Below are positions 11,701 through 23,425 of a DNA stretch of 64,000 nucleotides, piece after piece. Within the stretch, counting starts at the first letter, position 1. Each line of letters begins with the position of its first letter. The notes under the pieces were generated by a model. It had not been told where the DNA came from. It saw only the letters and a list, made by a program, of their open reading frames with translations, and made no database searches. Origin of the DNA: Bagarius yarrelli. Taxonomy: Eukaryota; Chordata; Actinopteri; Siluriformes; Sisoridae. A program made the position numbers and the translations under genes. The stretch covers positions 401,501 to 465,500 of the forward strand of contig VCAZ01000003.1 of the NCBI GenBank assembly GCA_005784505.1, read 5' to 3'.

Positions 11701-12267
11701 ATAAAATGGTTGAAAACTGTATAACACGTTGTTAGTAAATTAATACTAGTTACTAAAAAAAATAATATAAACGTTATTAGTTAACAGCTTAGGGATTTTA
11801 CTTGTTTTTTTATAGTCATAGGTAAAAATGCTAATCATTCAATTAATCATTAAATTTTGATAAAAACCAACTGTGTATATATGACAGCATTACAGCACTT
11901 ACACCCAAGATCTTCTGACCCTGAACCAGTAAGTAAGTTAAAATAAATAGATCTATTCTAGAGTAAATACGATGAACAATATTTGCATTTAAAACCCCAT
12001 GCCAGTTTTAGACTAGAGACTAGGCCTGGTATCCCACAAGTTGCAAAAGTGGTGGTTTATTACTTTCTATTAGCTGTGATTTGGACAGTAATAATAGGGA
12101 ATACTTTAAGCTATGCCCACTTCTGGATTTAATCTAAAATCTATGCAGGCATTAATCTTAAAGCATATAGAGAATACTGAATATAATGTTATAGTTATGA
12201 CTTGAAGAAAATGATTAAATCAAATGATTTATAGCAGGGTTTTTTCCTGCTTTATTGTTATTAGTTA

Positions 12268-12314
12268 GGGGTTGGTGGTATAGTGGTAAGCATAGCTGCC
12301 CTCCACGTAGGGGA
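12268..12314 (+). pseudogene. tRNA-Gly(TCC)-like 5' half
   Basis: GTTGGTGGTATAGTGGTAAG followed by CATAGCTGCCCTCC matches the 5' two thirds of vertebrate tRNA-Gly(UCC): acceptor strand, D arm with A box and anticodon arm. The T arm and 3' acceptor strand are missing and Tc1 sequence follows at once. It cannot fold as a full tRNA. Confidence 0.5.
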
Positions 12315-13225
12315 CTTAAAATAGCACAACTGCAAATCTTCCAAGACACCTTCCACCTAAACTGGGCAAGAAAGCTTTAATCAGAGAAGCAGCCAAGAGG
12401 CCCATGGTAATTCCAAAGTAGCTGCAGAGATCCAAAGCTCAGGTGGGGTATCTGTCCACAGGACAACTATTAGTCATGCATGCCACAATTTTTGGCTTTT
12501 ATCGAAAAGTAGCAAGAAAAAAGATATTGTTAAAAAAAGCCATAAGAAGTTCTTTTGTGGGTCACATAACAAACATCTGGAAGAAGATGCTTTGGTCAGA
12601 TAAGACCAAATCTGGACTTTGGCCTAGAAGCAAAATGCTATGTGTGGCAAAAAACTAACACTGCACATCAACCTAAACACACCATCCCCACTGTGAAACA
12701 TGGTGGTGGCAGCACCATGTTGTGTGGATGCTTTTCTTCAACAGGGACAGGGAAGCTGGTCAGAGTTGGATAAAAAAGCTGGCTAGAGCCAAAGGCATGG
12801 CATTCTTTTGTTTTTAGTTTGCAAAAGACTTGAGACTGGGACAAAGTTTTTCCTTCAAGCAGGACAACGACTCATTGGATGTTTGGATTAAAAAATGTTT
12901 AGGTAGTAGGATAGCCCAGACCTAAATCCAATTAAGATGTCCAATTAAGCTGTTTTGCTAAGAATAATGGACAAAAAGTCTCTAGATGTGCAAAGCTGGT
13001 AGAGACATACCCCAAAAGACTTGTAATTGCAGCGAAAAGTACTGACTCAGTGGGGATGAATACAACTTTTTAAATATTTATTTGTATAAAAAAAAATAAT
13101 TTACAATTTTTCTACTACACAATTATGGGCCACTTTGCATTGGTCTAAGATATATAATCTCAATAAATACTTTTAAGTTTGTGGTTGTAACGTGACAAAA
13201 TGTGGAAAAGCTCAAGGCCAATTAA
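12315..13225 (+). mobile_element. Tc1-like DNA transposon, decayed
   Basis: The conserved Tc1 transposase block translates as V-K-H-G-G-G-S-T-M-L-C-G-C-F-S (12691-12737), where intact relatives have W for the second C. F-K-Q-D-N-D (12857-12874) marks the second catalytic aspartate region. Stops and frameshifts interrupt the frame (for example after 12655), and a segment between about 12775 and 12815 is deleted. The 3' flank GTTTGTGGTTGTAACGTGAC followed by AAAATGTGGAAAAG is the usual Tc1 end. Non-functional. Confidence 0.8.
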
Positions 13226-13449
13226 ACCAAAATATACAGAAGAAAATAACATTTCTAGAATAGAATTCTAAAAAAAAAAAAAAAAATTATAATTAAAATT
13301 AAATCAAATTTAAAAAAAACAGTAATAATAAAAACATTAGGAAGATAAAGAAGAAAAAGTTACATAACTTACTGCATACCACTTCCTCTGTTATTAATGC
13401 CGCTCTATAAAGTTTAATTTAATTGTACTTTACAAATCCTGAACACCTA

Positions 13450-13745
13450 ATAAGAATTTACCCTCTTTCTCCTACATGAGTCACTTTAGTGTTTCGGTGT
13501 TAAAGATTACCTATTTAGCACCAACACATAGAAACAAGATGCTCTTTAGCATCGCGGGAGGAGAAATAATGATCAGACACCTGCAGTTGTTCACAGTGCA
13601 CTAAAGCATGCTAGAGGCCCGTTAAGTAGCTCCTCATCACCATTAACGAGGCTTTAACATCCTCCGATAGCAGCGTATTGATTTTGCATTAGATAAAGGC
13701 GAGTGATGAAAATAGGAGGTGAAAGTGCAATGACCGGCTCATTGT
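13450..13745. other. Repeat-poor block, possible conserved non-coding DNA
   Basis: A balanced-composition, non-repetitive block with homeobox-like TAAT cores and GATTTTGCATTAGATAAAGG. No open frame of note. A candidate enhancer only by appearance. Confidence 0.25.
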
Positions 13746-13772
13746 TAAAAGCACAGTTCCCTACGAACATTG

Positions 13773-13785
13773 ACACACACACACA

Positions 13786-13818
<33 letters not shown>

Positions 13819-13852
13819 ACACACACTTTCATACACACACACACACACACAC
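13773..13852. repeat. Compound (CA)n(CT)n(CA)n microsatellite
   Basis: CA at 13773-13788, CT at 13788-13817 and CA at 13833-13852. Confidence 0.9.
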
Positions 13853-14490
13853 CTTGCTTGAAATCTAATTATCTTTCCCACTGGAGTGTGGTGAAGGGAC
13901 AAATAGGATGACCGACTGCAACATAGATTCTTTGTGTGGACCGCAAAGGTCAAACTGCAGCTAATAGCAGAGGATAAGACAGTGAATTATGAATATAAAC
14001 TAACCGCATTAGGAAGATATCGGACTGCAGCACAGAAATGGTGATTAATGTCTCTGTCAAGGATATTTTATAGAAAGTTCGCATCACATAGGATTTCTTT
14101 TGCCACTTAGTCACCGACACATGAGTGGGAGGAAGTTAAACGCTACAGAACACAAAGGGATAATAAAGTGATTATATTTGCCATTTTATATGACTAAATA
14201 GATTTGGTAATGTGAACAATGACACCTTTAATAGTATTAGTTTGTGAAAGTATAGAAACAAATTCTTGGCCATTTTAACATACTGTGTATGTTTTAAAAC
14301 TGAATTCAGTAAATACTTTAAATAATTTTAAGTAACCACACAAGTTAATTTCGGCGGCATGTTGGCATCTCATATCAGCCGATACAATCGGGCAAACCGA
14401 TATATCAGTTGGGCTCTAGTCTTTAGTAATATCTCGTACACAGGAGTGCCACTGGAGGAAAGTTAGGATAATTATTAGGGCCCACACACT
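13853..14490. other. No gene seen
   Basis: Mostly unique AT-rich DNA. At 14350-14415 a block with CATATCAGCCGATACAATCG looks like the end of a hAT element related to 17342-17762. Confidence 0.3.
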
Positions 14491-14498
14491 TTAAGGGG

Positions 14499-14859
14499 TG
14501 TCACAGTACACCGATTCCTTCCACCATTACCAGAGCACTAGTTAGTCCACCTTCCTTTACTACCCTATATAAGAGCACACTGCGCACACAGTCACAGTCT
14601 GGTCTTAAACAGCGATGTTGACGCTATTAAAGAAACTTTTTCTAGTTTCCTGTTTCCAAAATCCTGTTTCCGCCTATCTCAAATCCTTCGCTACTGGCTC
14701 TAAAGACTTCCTGCAGCTCTCCTACAATCTTTAAAAAGTACACTTTCCGTACACCATAGCATCCTACTTTATCTACCGTGTCTTTTTGACTTCTTTAATT
14801 CAATAGACGCACCTGTCTGGGTTATATTCATCTGTGGCTCAGTCTGGCATTCTATTACA
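14499..14859 (+). mobile_element. Possible solo LTR
   Basis: Bounded by TGTCACAG and TATTACA, 361 bases long. An internal TATATAAG box lies at 14567-14574 and the 3' part is pyrimidine-rich, resembling fish Ty3/Gypsy LTRs. No clear target duplication or primer-binding site was found, so the call is tentative. Confidence 0.35.
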
Positions 14860-15131
14860 GGCCCCCCAGAGATCTGTTTTTGTAGTAGCAACAGTGCTAG
14901 CAGTATAGTAATAGTATGGTTGGTGCAGAATGGATGTGTTAAAGGGCCCAACCTCATATTTCTTCATAGGGCTCAGAGTTGCTTCCGCCTCCAGTTTAGC
15001 ATGTTTTTGTGTCCATTTCTGCTGCAGTAAAATACAGACAGACCTGCACACTACCAACACAAGGTACCCACACCATGTGACCATGTCTTTTAGTACAGAA
15101 AACACACAAGCACACATTTACACACAAAAAC

Positions 15132-15312
15132 AATTTTACATTTACTGTGTTTGGCAGACACCCTTATCCAAAGCAATTTACATTTATCCCTTTTTAAAAA
15201 TAGGGAGAGAAAATGGGGCCCAACAGTAGCAGCTTTGGAGTTGCTGGGAATTGAACCCCAATCTTCCAATTAGCAGCCCAACACCACTTAATCACTGCGC
15301 TACCACTTCCCC
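15132..15312 (-). repeat. SINE-B
   Basis: Minus-strand copy, tail (GTTTGGCAGACACCCTTATC) to head (CACTGCGCTACCACTTCCCC). Confidence 0.8.
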
Positions 15313-15314
15313 TA

Positions 15315-15660
15315 CATGATGTACTTATGTATGTATAAATGTTATTTTATTTCACTTACCTCAATTTAATTTTTTAATAAAGCTATTTATTTATATCTCA
15401 CTTTACTTAAGAATTTTTTTAAGTTTAAAATTTGTAAGCTTTTTAACACTGTAATCAATGTATTAATTGTCCCTTTATACAATTGTCCCTAAGTACAGTT
15501 TAGTAACAGTACTTTCAACAGTACACTTAAAATATTCCCCCATTACACACTGCTGCTGTAGTTGAGCTAATTTTTAAAATACACAAACTACATAAACTAT
15601 GAGTTACTATCAAAACACACCAAAATCCAATCACACCATATTCTGACCTGTCCAAAAGAA
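15315..15660. other. No gene seen
   Basis: AT-rich sequence with no repeats that I can group and no exon-like frame. Confidence 0.35.
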
Positions 15661-15661
15661 A

Positions 15662-15960
15662 TACTGTAGCCATGATTAGATTAGATTAGGTTAGATAAGA
15701 TTAGATTCAATTTTATTGTCATTGTGCAAGGTGCATATGTACAGAGCCAATAAAATACAGTTAGCATCTAACCAGAAGTGTGTTAGTGTCTTATTTACAA
15801 TAAATAGCAGTGTAATAAATAAGGGTGTGAGGTTGATAATTACAGTGGTGGGTAAATAATGTACAGAAGGTGCAGTAGTATGTATATATCGTATATATAA
15901 GGGTCTATATAGTAATGTACAGTTATAGCTGTGCAAAGGATGACATAATATATATATACA
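15662..15960 (-). repeat. Retroelement 3'-end-like repeat
   Basis: AGATTAGATTCAATTTTATT and GTCATTGTGCAAGGTGCATA at the left edge form, on the minus strand, an AATAAAATTGAATCT-type tail common at the ends of fish retroelements. 47638-47685 shares TTGTCATTGTGCAAGGTACA. Family unassigned. Confidence 0.4.
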
Positions 15961-16740
15961 TGCAAGTGTTATCTAATCATTAAATATCATCAAATGATAT
16001 CAAAATGACATCACCTTTCAGACACTTTGACTCCTATAGTCGACTTCAGTGTGGAAACACAACACAGATATTAATTTGGGTTTTCGCTCTGTTTTAATCC
16101 AGATATTTTTCCGCAGTACACGAATGCGCTGATGATGTATCCTGTCTGTGAGAACAGGGTGTGCAGAGGTACAATATGTTGACAGAAAGATAAGAAACCC
16201 TATCACAATGTCCGGACTGAACATTCCGATTGGACGAACATTTCTTCCACAGAAAATATAAGTACATATAAATACATTTAGATCGCTTAACTTAATGATT
16301 GATAGAATTGATTGATTTTCCCAAGACAATCACCTATTTTACCTTTAACACTTCAACACTTTCCAGCAGAGAATTAAAAGATTCAGACAGATTCTTCCTG
16401 AAATAATGATAATTTGGAATATTATTAGGCTAAATGTAAAAATGTACAATATGTGAGCTACATATCTCTTTCATCTTACCTGCTATTCCACCTCACAGTT
16501 TGTATACCTCTGCTAAATGGGTTTAAATCCCCCCCCTCCCGTATCCAGGGTCTGCATATGGACTGTGTAACACCATGATACACTTGGGTGATATATAGAG
16601 TTCTTTACTGCCGTGATCAGTTGCGCTGATGGCCTACCGATAAAAACGACCATCCAAAATGCGCTCTCTTACAGAATATACTGTATATTCAACTCCATTT
16701 GTCAGTCTTCGGCAATGAAATTTATAGGAAAGTCTTTTAA
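15961..16740. other. No gene seen
   Basis: Unique-looking sequence. The minus-strand frame 16018-16329 has no supporting context. Confidence 0.3.
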
Positions 16741-17010
16741 GGATGTGATTTATGATTATTCATAAGCAAAGAGACAGATAATCAAGCAGAGACACACAAG
16801 CAGGGGACACAAAACACTGGCACATAAAAATAACCTGCTTCAAGATTGGAGCGCTGAAGCTGAAAGACATTTGTCCAGGAAAAGCGCGTCGGTGGAGAGC
16901 GGCAGCGGCTGTACATCTGCGAAATGGGCTCCTGCGAGTGTTTATTAATCAATAAGCACATCAGGATTCATCAAACCATTACAGCCTGTTAGATACATCC
17001 TCCTGAATCA
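16741..17010. other. Repeat-poor block, possible conserved non-coding DNA
   Basis: High-complexity sequence with GTGTTTATTAATCAATAAGC (16938-16957), a dense homeodomain/Hox-PBX-like cluster. No coding signal. Confidence 0.25.
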
Positions 17011-17169
17011 GGGGTTTTCGCTTGGTGGGTCCCTTACACCCACACACACACACACACCCACACAAAAACTGTGGACAGAACCTTCCAATTCTCTGAAGGC
17101 ATACCAACAGGGTTCCATTTAGGTCCCTGTCAGACAGGAAACATTATTATTATTTATTATAGGCATTAC

Positions 17170-17322
17170 TTAGCGACTGGGTGCATCATTTATACAACTG
17201 AGTAGTTGATGGTTAACGGCGTGGCTCAGGGACCCAGTAGTTGTAGCTTGATGGTGCTAGGAATCAAACACAAAGTCTTCCGATCAACAGTCCAACACCT
17301 TAATCACTGAGCTACCACTTCA
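17170..17322 (-). repeat. SINE-B, diverged
   Basis: Minus-strand copy recognised by ACAACTGAGTAG, GCTCAGGGACCCAGTAG and GTCCAACACCTTAATCACTG. Confidence 0.65.
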
Positions 17323-17341
17323 CACACAGTTATATATTTAC

Positions 17342-17762
17342 ACTAGGGACGCATCAATAGGATTGTTTATTTACTGATACTGATTTTGACAAACTTATTA
17401 GCCGATTAGAACACAGATGTTGTAGATGTTGCTGTTTGCCACTGTATGCATACCATCGAACATGGACTTATTCTTAAGTTAAAGTTAAAGGAAAATCGCA
17501 GACTTTTTTTATTATCAAAATAATCACAAATGTAATTAACTGCATCTGACAAATTGTATTTTGTACAGATTTTATTTTATTTTTTGGTAAGTGTGTCATC
17601 CTTTTGATGGATTATGCAAAAGATAATTTTGCACCTCATTGTCTTTATGCAATTAATTAATAAACCATCTCGAGCTGCCTTTTTTATTCTGTTGTCGGAA
17701 CACCAGTGGCTTTTAATGAATCAAAAATCCTCCGATAAATATCGGCGATACATCGGTACATC
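17342..17762. mobile_element. hAT-like MITE
   Basis: The left end TAGGGACGCATCAATAGG and the inverted right end GGATGTACCGATGTATCGCC resemble the (G)GGTGCACCGAT ends of fish hAT elements. No transposase is inside. The sequence after the right end repeats a piece of it (CCAGTGGCTTTTAA at 17703 and 17784). Confidence 0.4.
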
Positions 17763-17869
17763 CGAAATTTACACATTTCGGTACCAGTGGCTTTTAAGAA
17801 TCAAATCGATTACGCACATTACATCGAAATTTACACATTTCTTAAATTCCTTCTAGACACGGTTGTCAT

Positions 17870-18865
17870 TGGTTACTACTTAGACAGAAAGTGTACAGAT
17901 TTGCATATAAAGGCGTCTTAGCCCAAGCGTCCGAGACTTCAATAGCCGTCTGATCCTGTGTACATGGTGGCTTCACAGTGAGAAGGAAAGAGGAGTGAAA
18001 GCCATCTTGTTTTATTTAACCCTGCGTACCTGATGCGATAGAAGGCCTGGCTGTGTGACGATGATAACTGAGAGACAAGCATGACATATAGCTTGACAAA
18101 AGGCATGCGTGTGTATGTGTGTGTGCGTATTCAGGTGTGTATGCACTTCTGTTTTTGTGAAGATAAGACCCATCAGTCGTTGGAGAGATGGAAAGCAGAT
18201 AAAAACAGACAGGCTTCACGTTTTTCCTCGTCTGACTGTTCCCGCTAAAGATTTAAAGACGTCCGGCTTCTTTTTTTTTTTTTTCCCCCATCTGGAACTC
18301 ATTCTGGTCATTAATTATAGATGCTCAGCTTTGCGGGCTAATTTGTTTTTTTTCCATCCCATTTAGCATTTTAGCAGCTTACGTCATTCCGGTATCTTAT
18401 GAGGCATTTCAAATTGCACACTACACTCTTTAAAGGTTTAGCCTCAGCCTTAAAAGTGTGTTTAGCAGGGATGAAATGATAAGGATTATGACAGGTAATT
18501 ATATGCTCAGAATCACCACCTTGCTGATGTCGGCCCAGCTCCCAGCTGCACTTTTGTTCTTTGCAAATACCTTTAAGAGAAGGAATTACAGTGTATCTAA
18601 TATCAGTCTGGTTTTTTAAGCTGTGTGTTTGGTACATTAGCATATAAACTAATAGATCAAAGCAGATGCATAAACAACAGAACCGGACCGCGTCATTTGA
18701 GCTATTATTCATAATATCAACAATTTAAAGTCATTAGTTTCCATCAAAGCGGATCTAAACTCTGAACTTTGAACCTTCATTTTTCTCCCATTGCACCGCT
18801 GTAGTGTTTACGTGTTTACTGTGTTTTCTGGCATTTGAAATGTAGTCGAAATTGATAAAAATCGG
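17870..18865. other. No gene seen; possible regulatory DNA
   Basis: Mixed sequence with a T run at 18270-18285. The block 18300-18720 is repeat-poor. Open frames at 18109 and 18371 lack splice context. Confidence 0.25.
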
Positions 18866-18954
18866 CTTTAAGCTGGATCTACACTGTGAGATTTTAGCCA
18901 CTATTTGCTCGACTAAAACTAATTTTAAAAGATTCATATAATTTACAGAATTTG

Positions 18955-19072
18955 GTAGGGTTAAGGGCCTTGCTCAGGGGCCCAAGGGTGGTAGCTTGGT
19001 GGAGCTGGGAATTGATCCCACAACTTTAGGTTGTTAGTCCAACACCTTAACCATGAGCCACTACTTCCCCCT
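18955..19072 (-). repeat. SINE-B, head half
   Basis: GGGTTAAGGGCCTTGCTCAG to CATGAGCCACTACTTCCCCC. The L2-like tail is absent. Confidence 0.75.
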
Positions 19073-19245
19073 ATGATAAAATCTGTTGTATTTGATCGCT
19101 AGCTTGCGATATAATTCTACGATAAAATTTGTTGCATTTGATCGCTAGTTCGCGATATCATACTATGTTAAAATCTGTTGTATTTGATTGCTAATTTAGG
19201 ATATAATCCTACGATAAAATATGTTGTATATCACTAGTTTGACAC
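19071..19245. repeat. 46-base tandem repeat (four copies)
   Basis: Units begin CTAYGATAAAAT at 19071 and 19117, CTATGTTAAAAT at 19163, and CTACGATAAAAT at 19209: an exact 46-base period. Each of the first two units contains ATCGCTAG..CGCGAT or GCGAT, a short hairpin. The fourth unit is partial. Confidence 0.8.
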
Positions 19246-19690
19246 GTTCACCAACATCCAATTAACGACCGTTGCAATCAGTTTTGGAAGATTATAGACA
19301 TTTACGTGCAATGCGACTTCTATTAAAATGACTGTCAAACCAAGAACCAAAGGAGTGTAATACCTAAAAAAAAGGTGATGACGTATACGGATAAAAAATG
19401 TGATAACGAAATTAGCCCGACTTTAAACCAACGTGTCTGGTGGACAGAACAGCACGAAATGAATTATATCATAAATAAAATTAGTGCTACATTTTTTGTT
19501 GCTGCTAGCTAATGTTTAAAGATAATGTGGGCTAATAAACGTGTGTCATGAATCAATGACTTAAAAGTCTTCTTGTGTGGTATTATGACTGTCGTACAGT
19601 TACATTGCGAAAACTGAGATCCCACATGGTGACATCATGTTTATACAGTCTGACAAGGAAGAATCACAAAATCACCCAGTGTAATTGCAC

Positions 19691-20465
19691 AACAGCTCTA
19701 CATCTTATCACATTTAAAGGTTAGGCAATCCTGTACTTAGGAATTTAAATAATTTTATACACAAACCAAATATAGCAAGTAAATAAACATCATCTTTATC
19801 TTAACCTCGTTAAAATATATTAAGATCTACATATAATACCTAACAAATATGTGACTATTAAACCTATTTACAGACATATTTACTAAATATACAATTTTTT
19901 CCTTTTTAATAATCGATAAATGTCTGGATTTTTTTTATTTATTAAATTTTTTTTTTACAAACTCTTAGTTTTTTGTCGTAAGTTAGTTAGCACCAGTTAT
20001 TGTTACTTTTACGGTCTTGTAATTAATGGTTAAAAAAGGTTTTTAGCTTCAAACTTTAAAACATTTAAATTTTATTACAGAATTAAATAGTTAATTCAAA
20101 ATAGTTTACCAATTAAAATGACTTAGATATTAAAAATAACTTCTTAACCAAATGTTAAGATTATATATATATTTATTTATTTATTTATTTTTTTTGACAA
20201 TCAAAAAAATTTCAAAAAAATTTGGATTACATTCAGTGCAGTACAATTAATTAATAAATTATTTAAATAGATGAATAAACATACAAACTTTATTCTTTAT
20301 ATTTCATTTGCATTTAGCATAATTTTAGAAGTAAATACTTTTAAAATTATTTTTAATTTATTGTAATCTTTTTACAAGAAATATTATACATTTACATGTA
20401 TATCTTTATTCTAAATACAATAGATAAACGTTTTGTCTGTTGTCACATTACATTATTTGCATTGG
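19691..20465. other. No gene seen; very AT-rich
   Basis: Long A/T runs, no exon-like frame. Confidence 0.35.
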
Positions 20466-20469
20466 TAAC

Positions 20470-20548
20470 AGTGCAACAGTGGTAGCTTAGTTTGGTGGTA
20501 GCTTAGTCAAACCCACAATCTTAACCATGAGCCACCACTTCCCCTTTA
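20470..20548 (-). repeat. SINE-B fragment, scrambled
   Basis: AACAGTGGTAGCTTAG, CAAACCCACAATCTTAACC and CATGAGCCACCACTTCCCC. Parts between these blocks are lost. Confidence 0.55.
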
Positions 20549-20559
20549 GCATTATACAT

Positions 20560-20905
20560 ATAACAATTGGACTCAAACCCTGTTCCAGCATGACAATTTC
20601 CCTGTGCAAAAAACCCTTGACCTCCATAAGGACATGCTGTGTTCTAATTGCTGTGGAAGAACTCTCATGTCCTGTTCAGAGTCCTGTCTCTGACTCAACC
20701 TATTTAAAATGAATACCTTCGGGATGAGCTGGAACCCCGTCTGGTCTCACTAATACTATTGTAGCCGAATGTACACAAATATAGTGGAAAGACTTTCCGG
20801 AAGTGTGGAGGATTTTATAGAAGGAAGAGTGAGACTACATCTGAAATAGGATGTTCAATTAACTATAAATGTGATGTTTAGGTGTCCAAATATATATAGT
20901 TTATT
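20560..20905. mobile_element. Half of the palindromic DNA element
   Basis: Second well-preserved half: CATAAGGACATGCTGTGTTC, TCGGGATGAGCTGGAA, ATATAGTGGAAAGACTTTCC, ending near GTGTCCAAATATATATAGT. Homologous to 10150-10470. Confidence 0.5.
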
Positions 20906-21292
20906 TTCAACTAATGTTTTTTTCCTATTTAAGTGCTGAAAAACAAAATGTATTATATGTCAAATGTTCGTACTTTACTCACACATGAATGTTTTCCTTT
21001 TTTAAGGATTCTCAGTTGATTAAATCTTTAACGTTTAGCATCGACTGAATTTTTGATCCGACTCTCATTAAAGATTATTTTTATCCGAACAGGAACACCA
21101 GAGTGGCTTGACATTCGGGAAAAAAAGAAGTAAAAAAAAAGCTGTTCCTTTTCTCATCAGTTTCTCCAAAACTTTTTTTTTTTTTACATTTCATCGTTTG
21201 CAACTCAGTTCGTCTGCATGTTACCGAGGCTTCAAGGCTTTTCACTTAAAACCCCTGATCTTTGGTTAATGCTATTTCTGCTGCTTCATGTT

Positions 21293-21293
21293 T

Positions 21294-21325
<32 letters not shown>

Positions 21326-21770
21326 CTCTCATCTTCACCTGTCTGTATCTTTCTCTTCTTTCCAACTCTTACTTTTCTTCTCTCTCTTTCTCTCATTTCC
21401 ATCCCTGCCTGTATTTTAGTTGTTCTTTTTTGCACTCTTTTCGCCTACCTGATTTCTCTTGTTATCTTTCTTTGTCTCTTAGTCTCTCTGCTTGTTCCTC
21501 TCTTCCTGCATGTCTTTATCTATTTCCCTGTCTCTGTTTATCTCTCTCTCTTTCTCATGTCTATCTCTGCCCTAGATTGTTTCTGTCATTCTCTTCTTTT
21601 TGCCAGCCTGTATTATTCTCCTTATCAGTCTCTCTTACTCCCTCTCCAAGTGTTTGTATTTCTGTCTTTATCAATAACTCTTTCCTTTTTCTCTCTTTTA
21701 CCTCTCCCCCTCTTTTTCCCTCTTTTTCTTAATTCGATCTCTGCCTGTAACTCAGTCTTTCGAATTTGCT

Positions 21771-21827
<57 letters not shown>

Positions 21828-22080
21828 CATCTTTGCCTGTATCTCCTTCTTTCTCTTTTTTATTTCGGTATGCCCGAATAATCTCATCTCATCTTTTAGT
21901 ATCTCATCTTCTCTTTACCTGTCTGTATTTTTGTCTTTCCCTCTAACTGCTCCCTTTTCTTCTCTCCACCTGTCTGTCTCTCTTACTTCCTGGAAGTATG
22001 TCTTCCTCTTCCTTCGTTTCTGTCTTTCTCTTACCTTTGATTGTCTGTCTGTTTGTCTGTCTCTCTCTCTCTCTCTGGGT
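21293..22080 (+). repeat. Long polypyrimidine tract with (CT)n cores
   Basis: About 790 bases in which the plus strand is mostly C and T. Pure (CT)n runs lie at 21295-21330 and 21777-21822, with CTGT units at 22040-22062. It creates overlapping Ser/Leu/Phe-rich open frames (up to 242 codons) that are not genes. Confidence 0.85.
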
Positions 22081-22715
22081 TCGTAGAAGTAAGACACTGA
22101 TTACGACTATAAATTACTGATTTTTTCTGTCTTGCCTTGAGCATCTGAAATATTTTTTTTATATTATTATTTTGGTTTCTTTTTGTATCACTCTCTAGTC
22201 TTGCTGATTCTCTGCCAGGAGCGTGGCTGATGCTGAGATGCCGTGATTAGAAATCTCTGTGGTCTCTCAGATCTTGCAGGAGATAAAAAAAAGCAATCAA
22301 GTAAATACGCTTAACGTTTGTTAGAAACTTTATGCGCACTGTTAACCCATTAAATACAGCCAGGAATAGATTAGTGTTCACTGCAGGTTATCATCAGAAC
22401 CAGTGTATAAAATATCTGTTTGTTTGTTCAGTTCCGAATAAGATAATTCACAACTTTTTCTTACATAAATAAGCATTATTCAATTTCATCAACCTTTACA
22501 AAATTCCTGTTGCTATTTAATCATTCTGGAATTTAATATTACTGTATGTGTGATTAAATGTTCTGCTAAATTAGCGCAGTTCTCGATTAAATTTATTGAA
22601 TTTTTTCTTAATATTTTTAAAGCCTGCACATAAAATAATCATTTTTATGGATTTTAGAAAGCTTTTTGTTTAACTTTATAGACATACCAATACATCATTG
22701 TCATGATTATAGGAA
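22081..22715. other. No gene seen
   Basis: AT-rich sequence. No recognisable repeat or exon. Confidence 0.35.
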
Positions 22716-22716
22716 T

Positions 22717-22822
22717 GGGCAGCATGGTGGCTTAGTGGTTAGCACTGTTGCCTCACAGCAAGAAGGGCCCGGGTTCGATTTTTGGGACAGAATCTTTCTG
22801 TGTGGAGTTAGCATGTTCTCCC
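22717..22822 (+). repeat. SINE-A head
   Basis: A clean head (GGGCAGCATGGTGGCTTAGT) and the start of the centre (GCATGTTCTCCCC), then abrupt truncation. Confidence 0.8.
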
Positions 22823-23380
22823 CAGACACAAGATGGAAATATCTGTAAATATTTTCAAACAGCAAATCCTTTGGTAGCGAGATAAATTGTATTATTAGCT
22901 ATTTATATAATATAGTTGGTTAATAGTTTTATCACACAATAAAAACAAGGAAGATCTGTACATTGCATGCTATTAACCATATACAGAAAAATATAAACAA
23001 CAAAAATACCCATTGACAGGACAGTCTGGAAGCAGGAATCGGACAGTGTCATGTAGCTAGACAGCAGAAGTTCTGGATTTTGTAACAGCTTTATTGGCCA
23101 AGAAGGTGTTTGACTGACACATGAAGCAACCAATTACAACTTGATTTGTTTAACAGTATGATTGGTGGTGTGCGAATGTAATGACGATGTTCTACAGACT
23201 GGTGTGCAAAAATAGATCACGGACTTTCTACTTTCATGAGTAAAAAAACACTACACATGACCCCGGAATATCTGTAGAATCCAACCAATCAGATGTCATT
23301 ACAATATAGAGTGACATACATTTCACAATTTTTTTCTATCTTCTCATCCAATCAACTGTTGGTTTATCCAATAGTTAATG
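22823..23380. other. No gene seen
   Basis: AT-rich sequence with no supported exon. Confidence 0.35.
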
Positions 23381-23425
23381 TTAAGGGCCTTGCTCAGGGG
23401 CCCAGCAGTGGCAGATTGGTGGTCG
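23381..23425 (-). repeat. SINE-B middle fragment
   Basis: GTTAAGGGCCTTGCTCAGGG, then GCCCAGCAGTGGCAGATTGG. It forms the left flank of the orphan frame at 23426. Confidence 0.65.

Larger units (their letters stand above)
18873..19690. mobile_element. TIR-bounded non-autonomous DNA element
   Basis: The left end CTACACTGTGAGATTTTAGCC is matched by the inverse of the right end, TTACACTGGGTGATTTTGTG. A similar end occurs at 40782-40830. A SINE-B piece and a 46-base minisatellite lie inside. The block at 19585-19650 (GACTGTCGTAC..ACTGAGAT..CAGTCTGA) recurs at 2325-2392. Confidence 0.4.

Noticed and set aside
21218..21946. 242-codon open frame with overlapping frames
   Set aside because: Ser/Leu/Phe repeats translated from a polypyrimidine tract. 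No splice sites, promoter or protein-like complexity.
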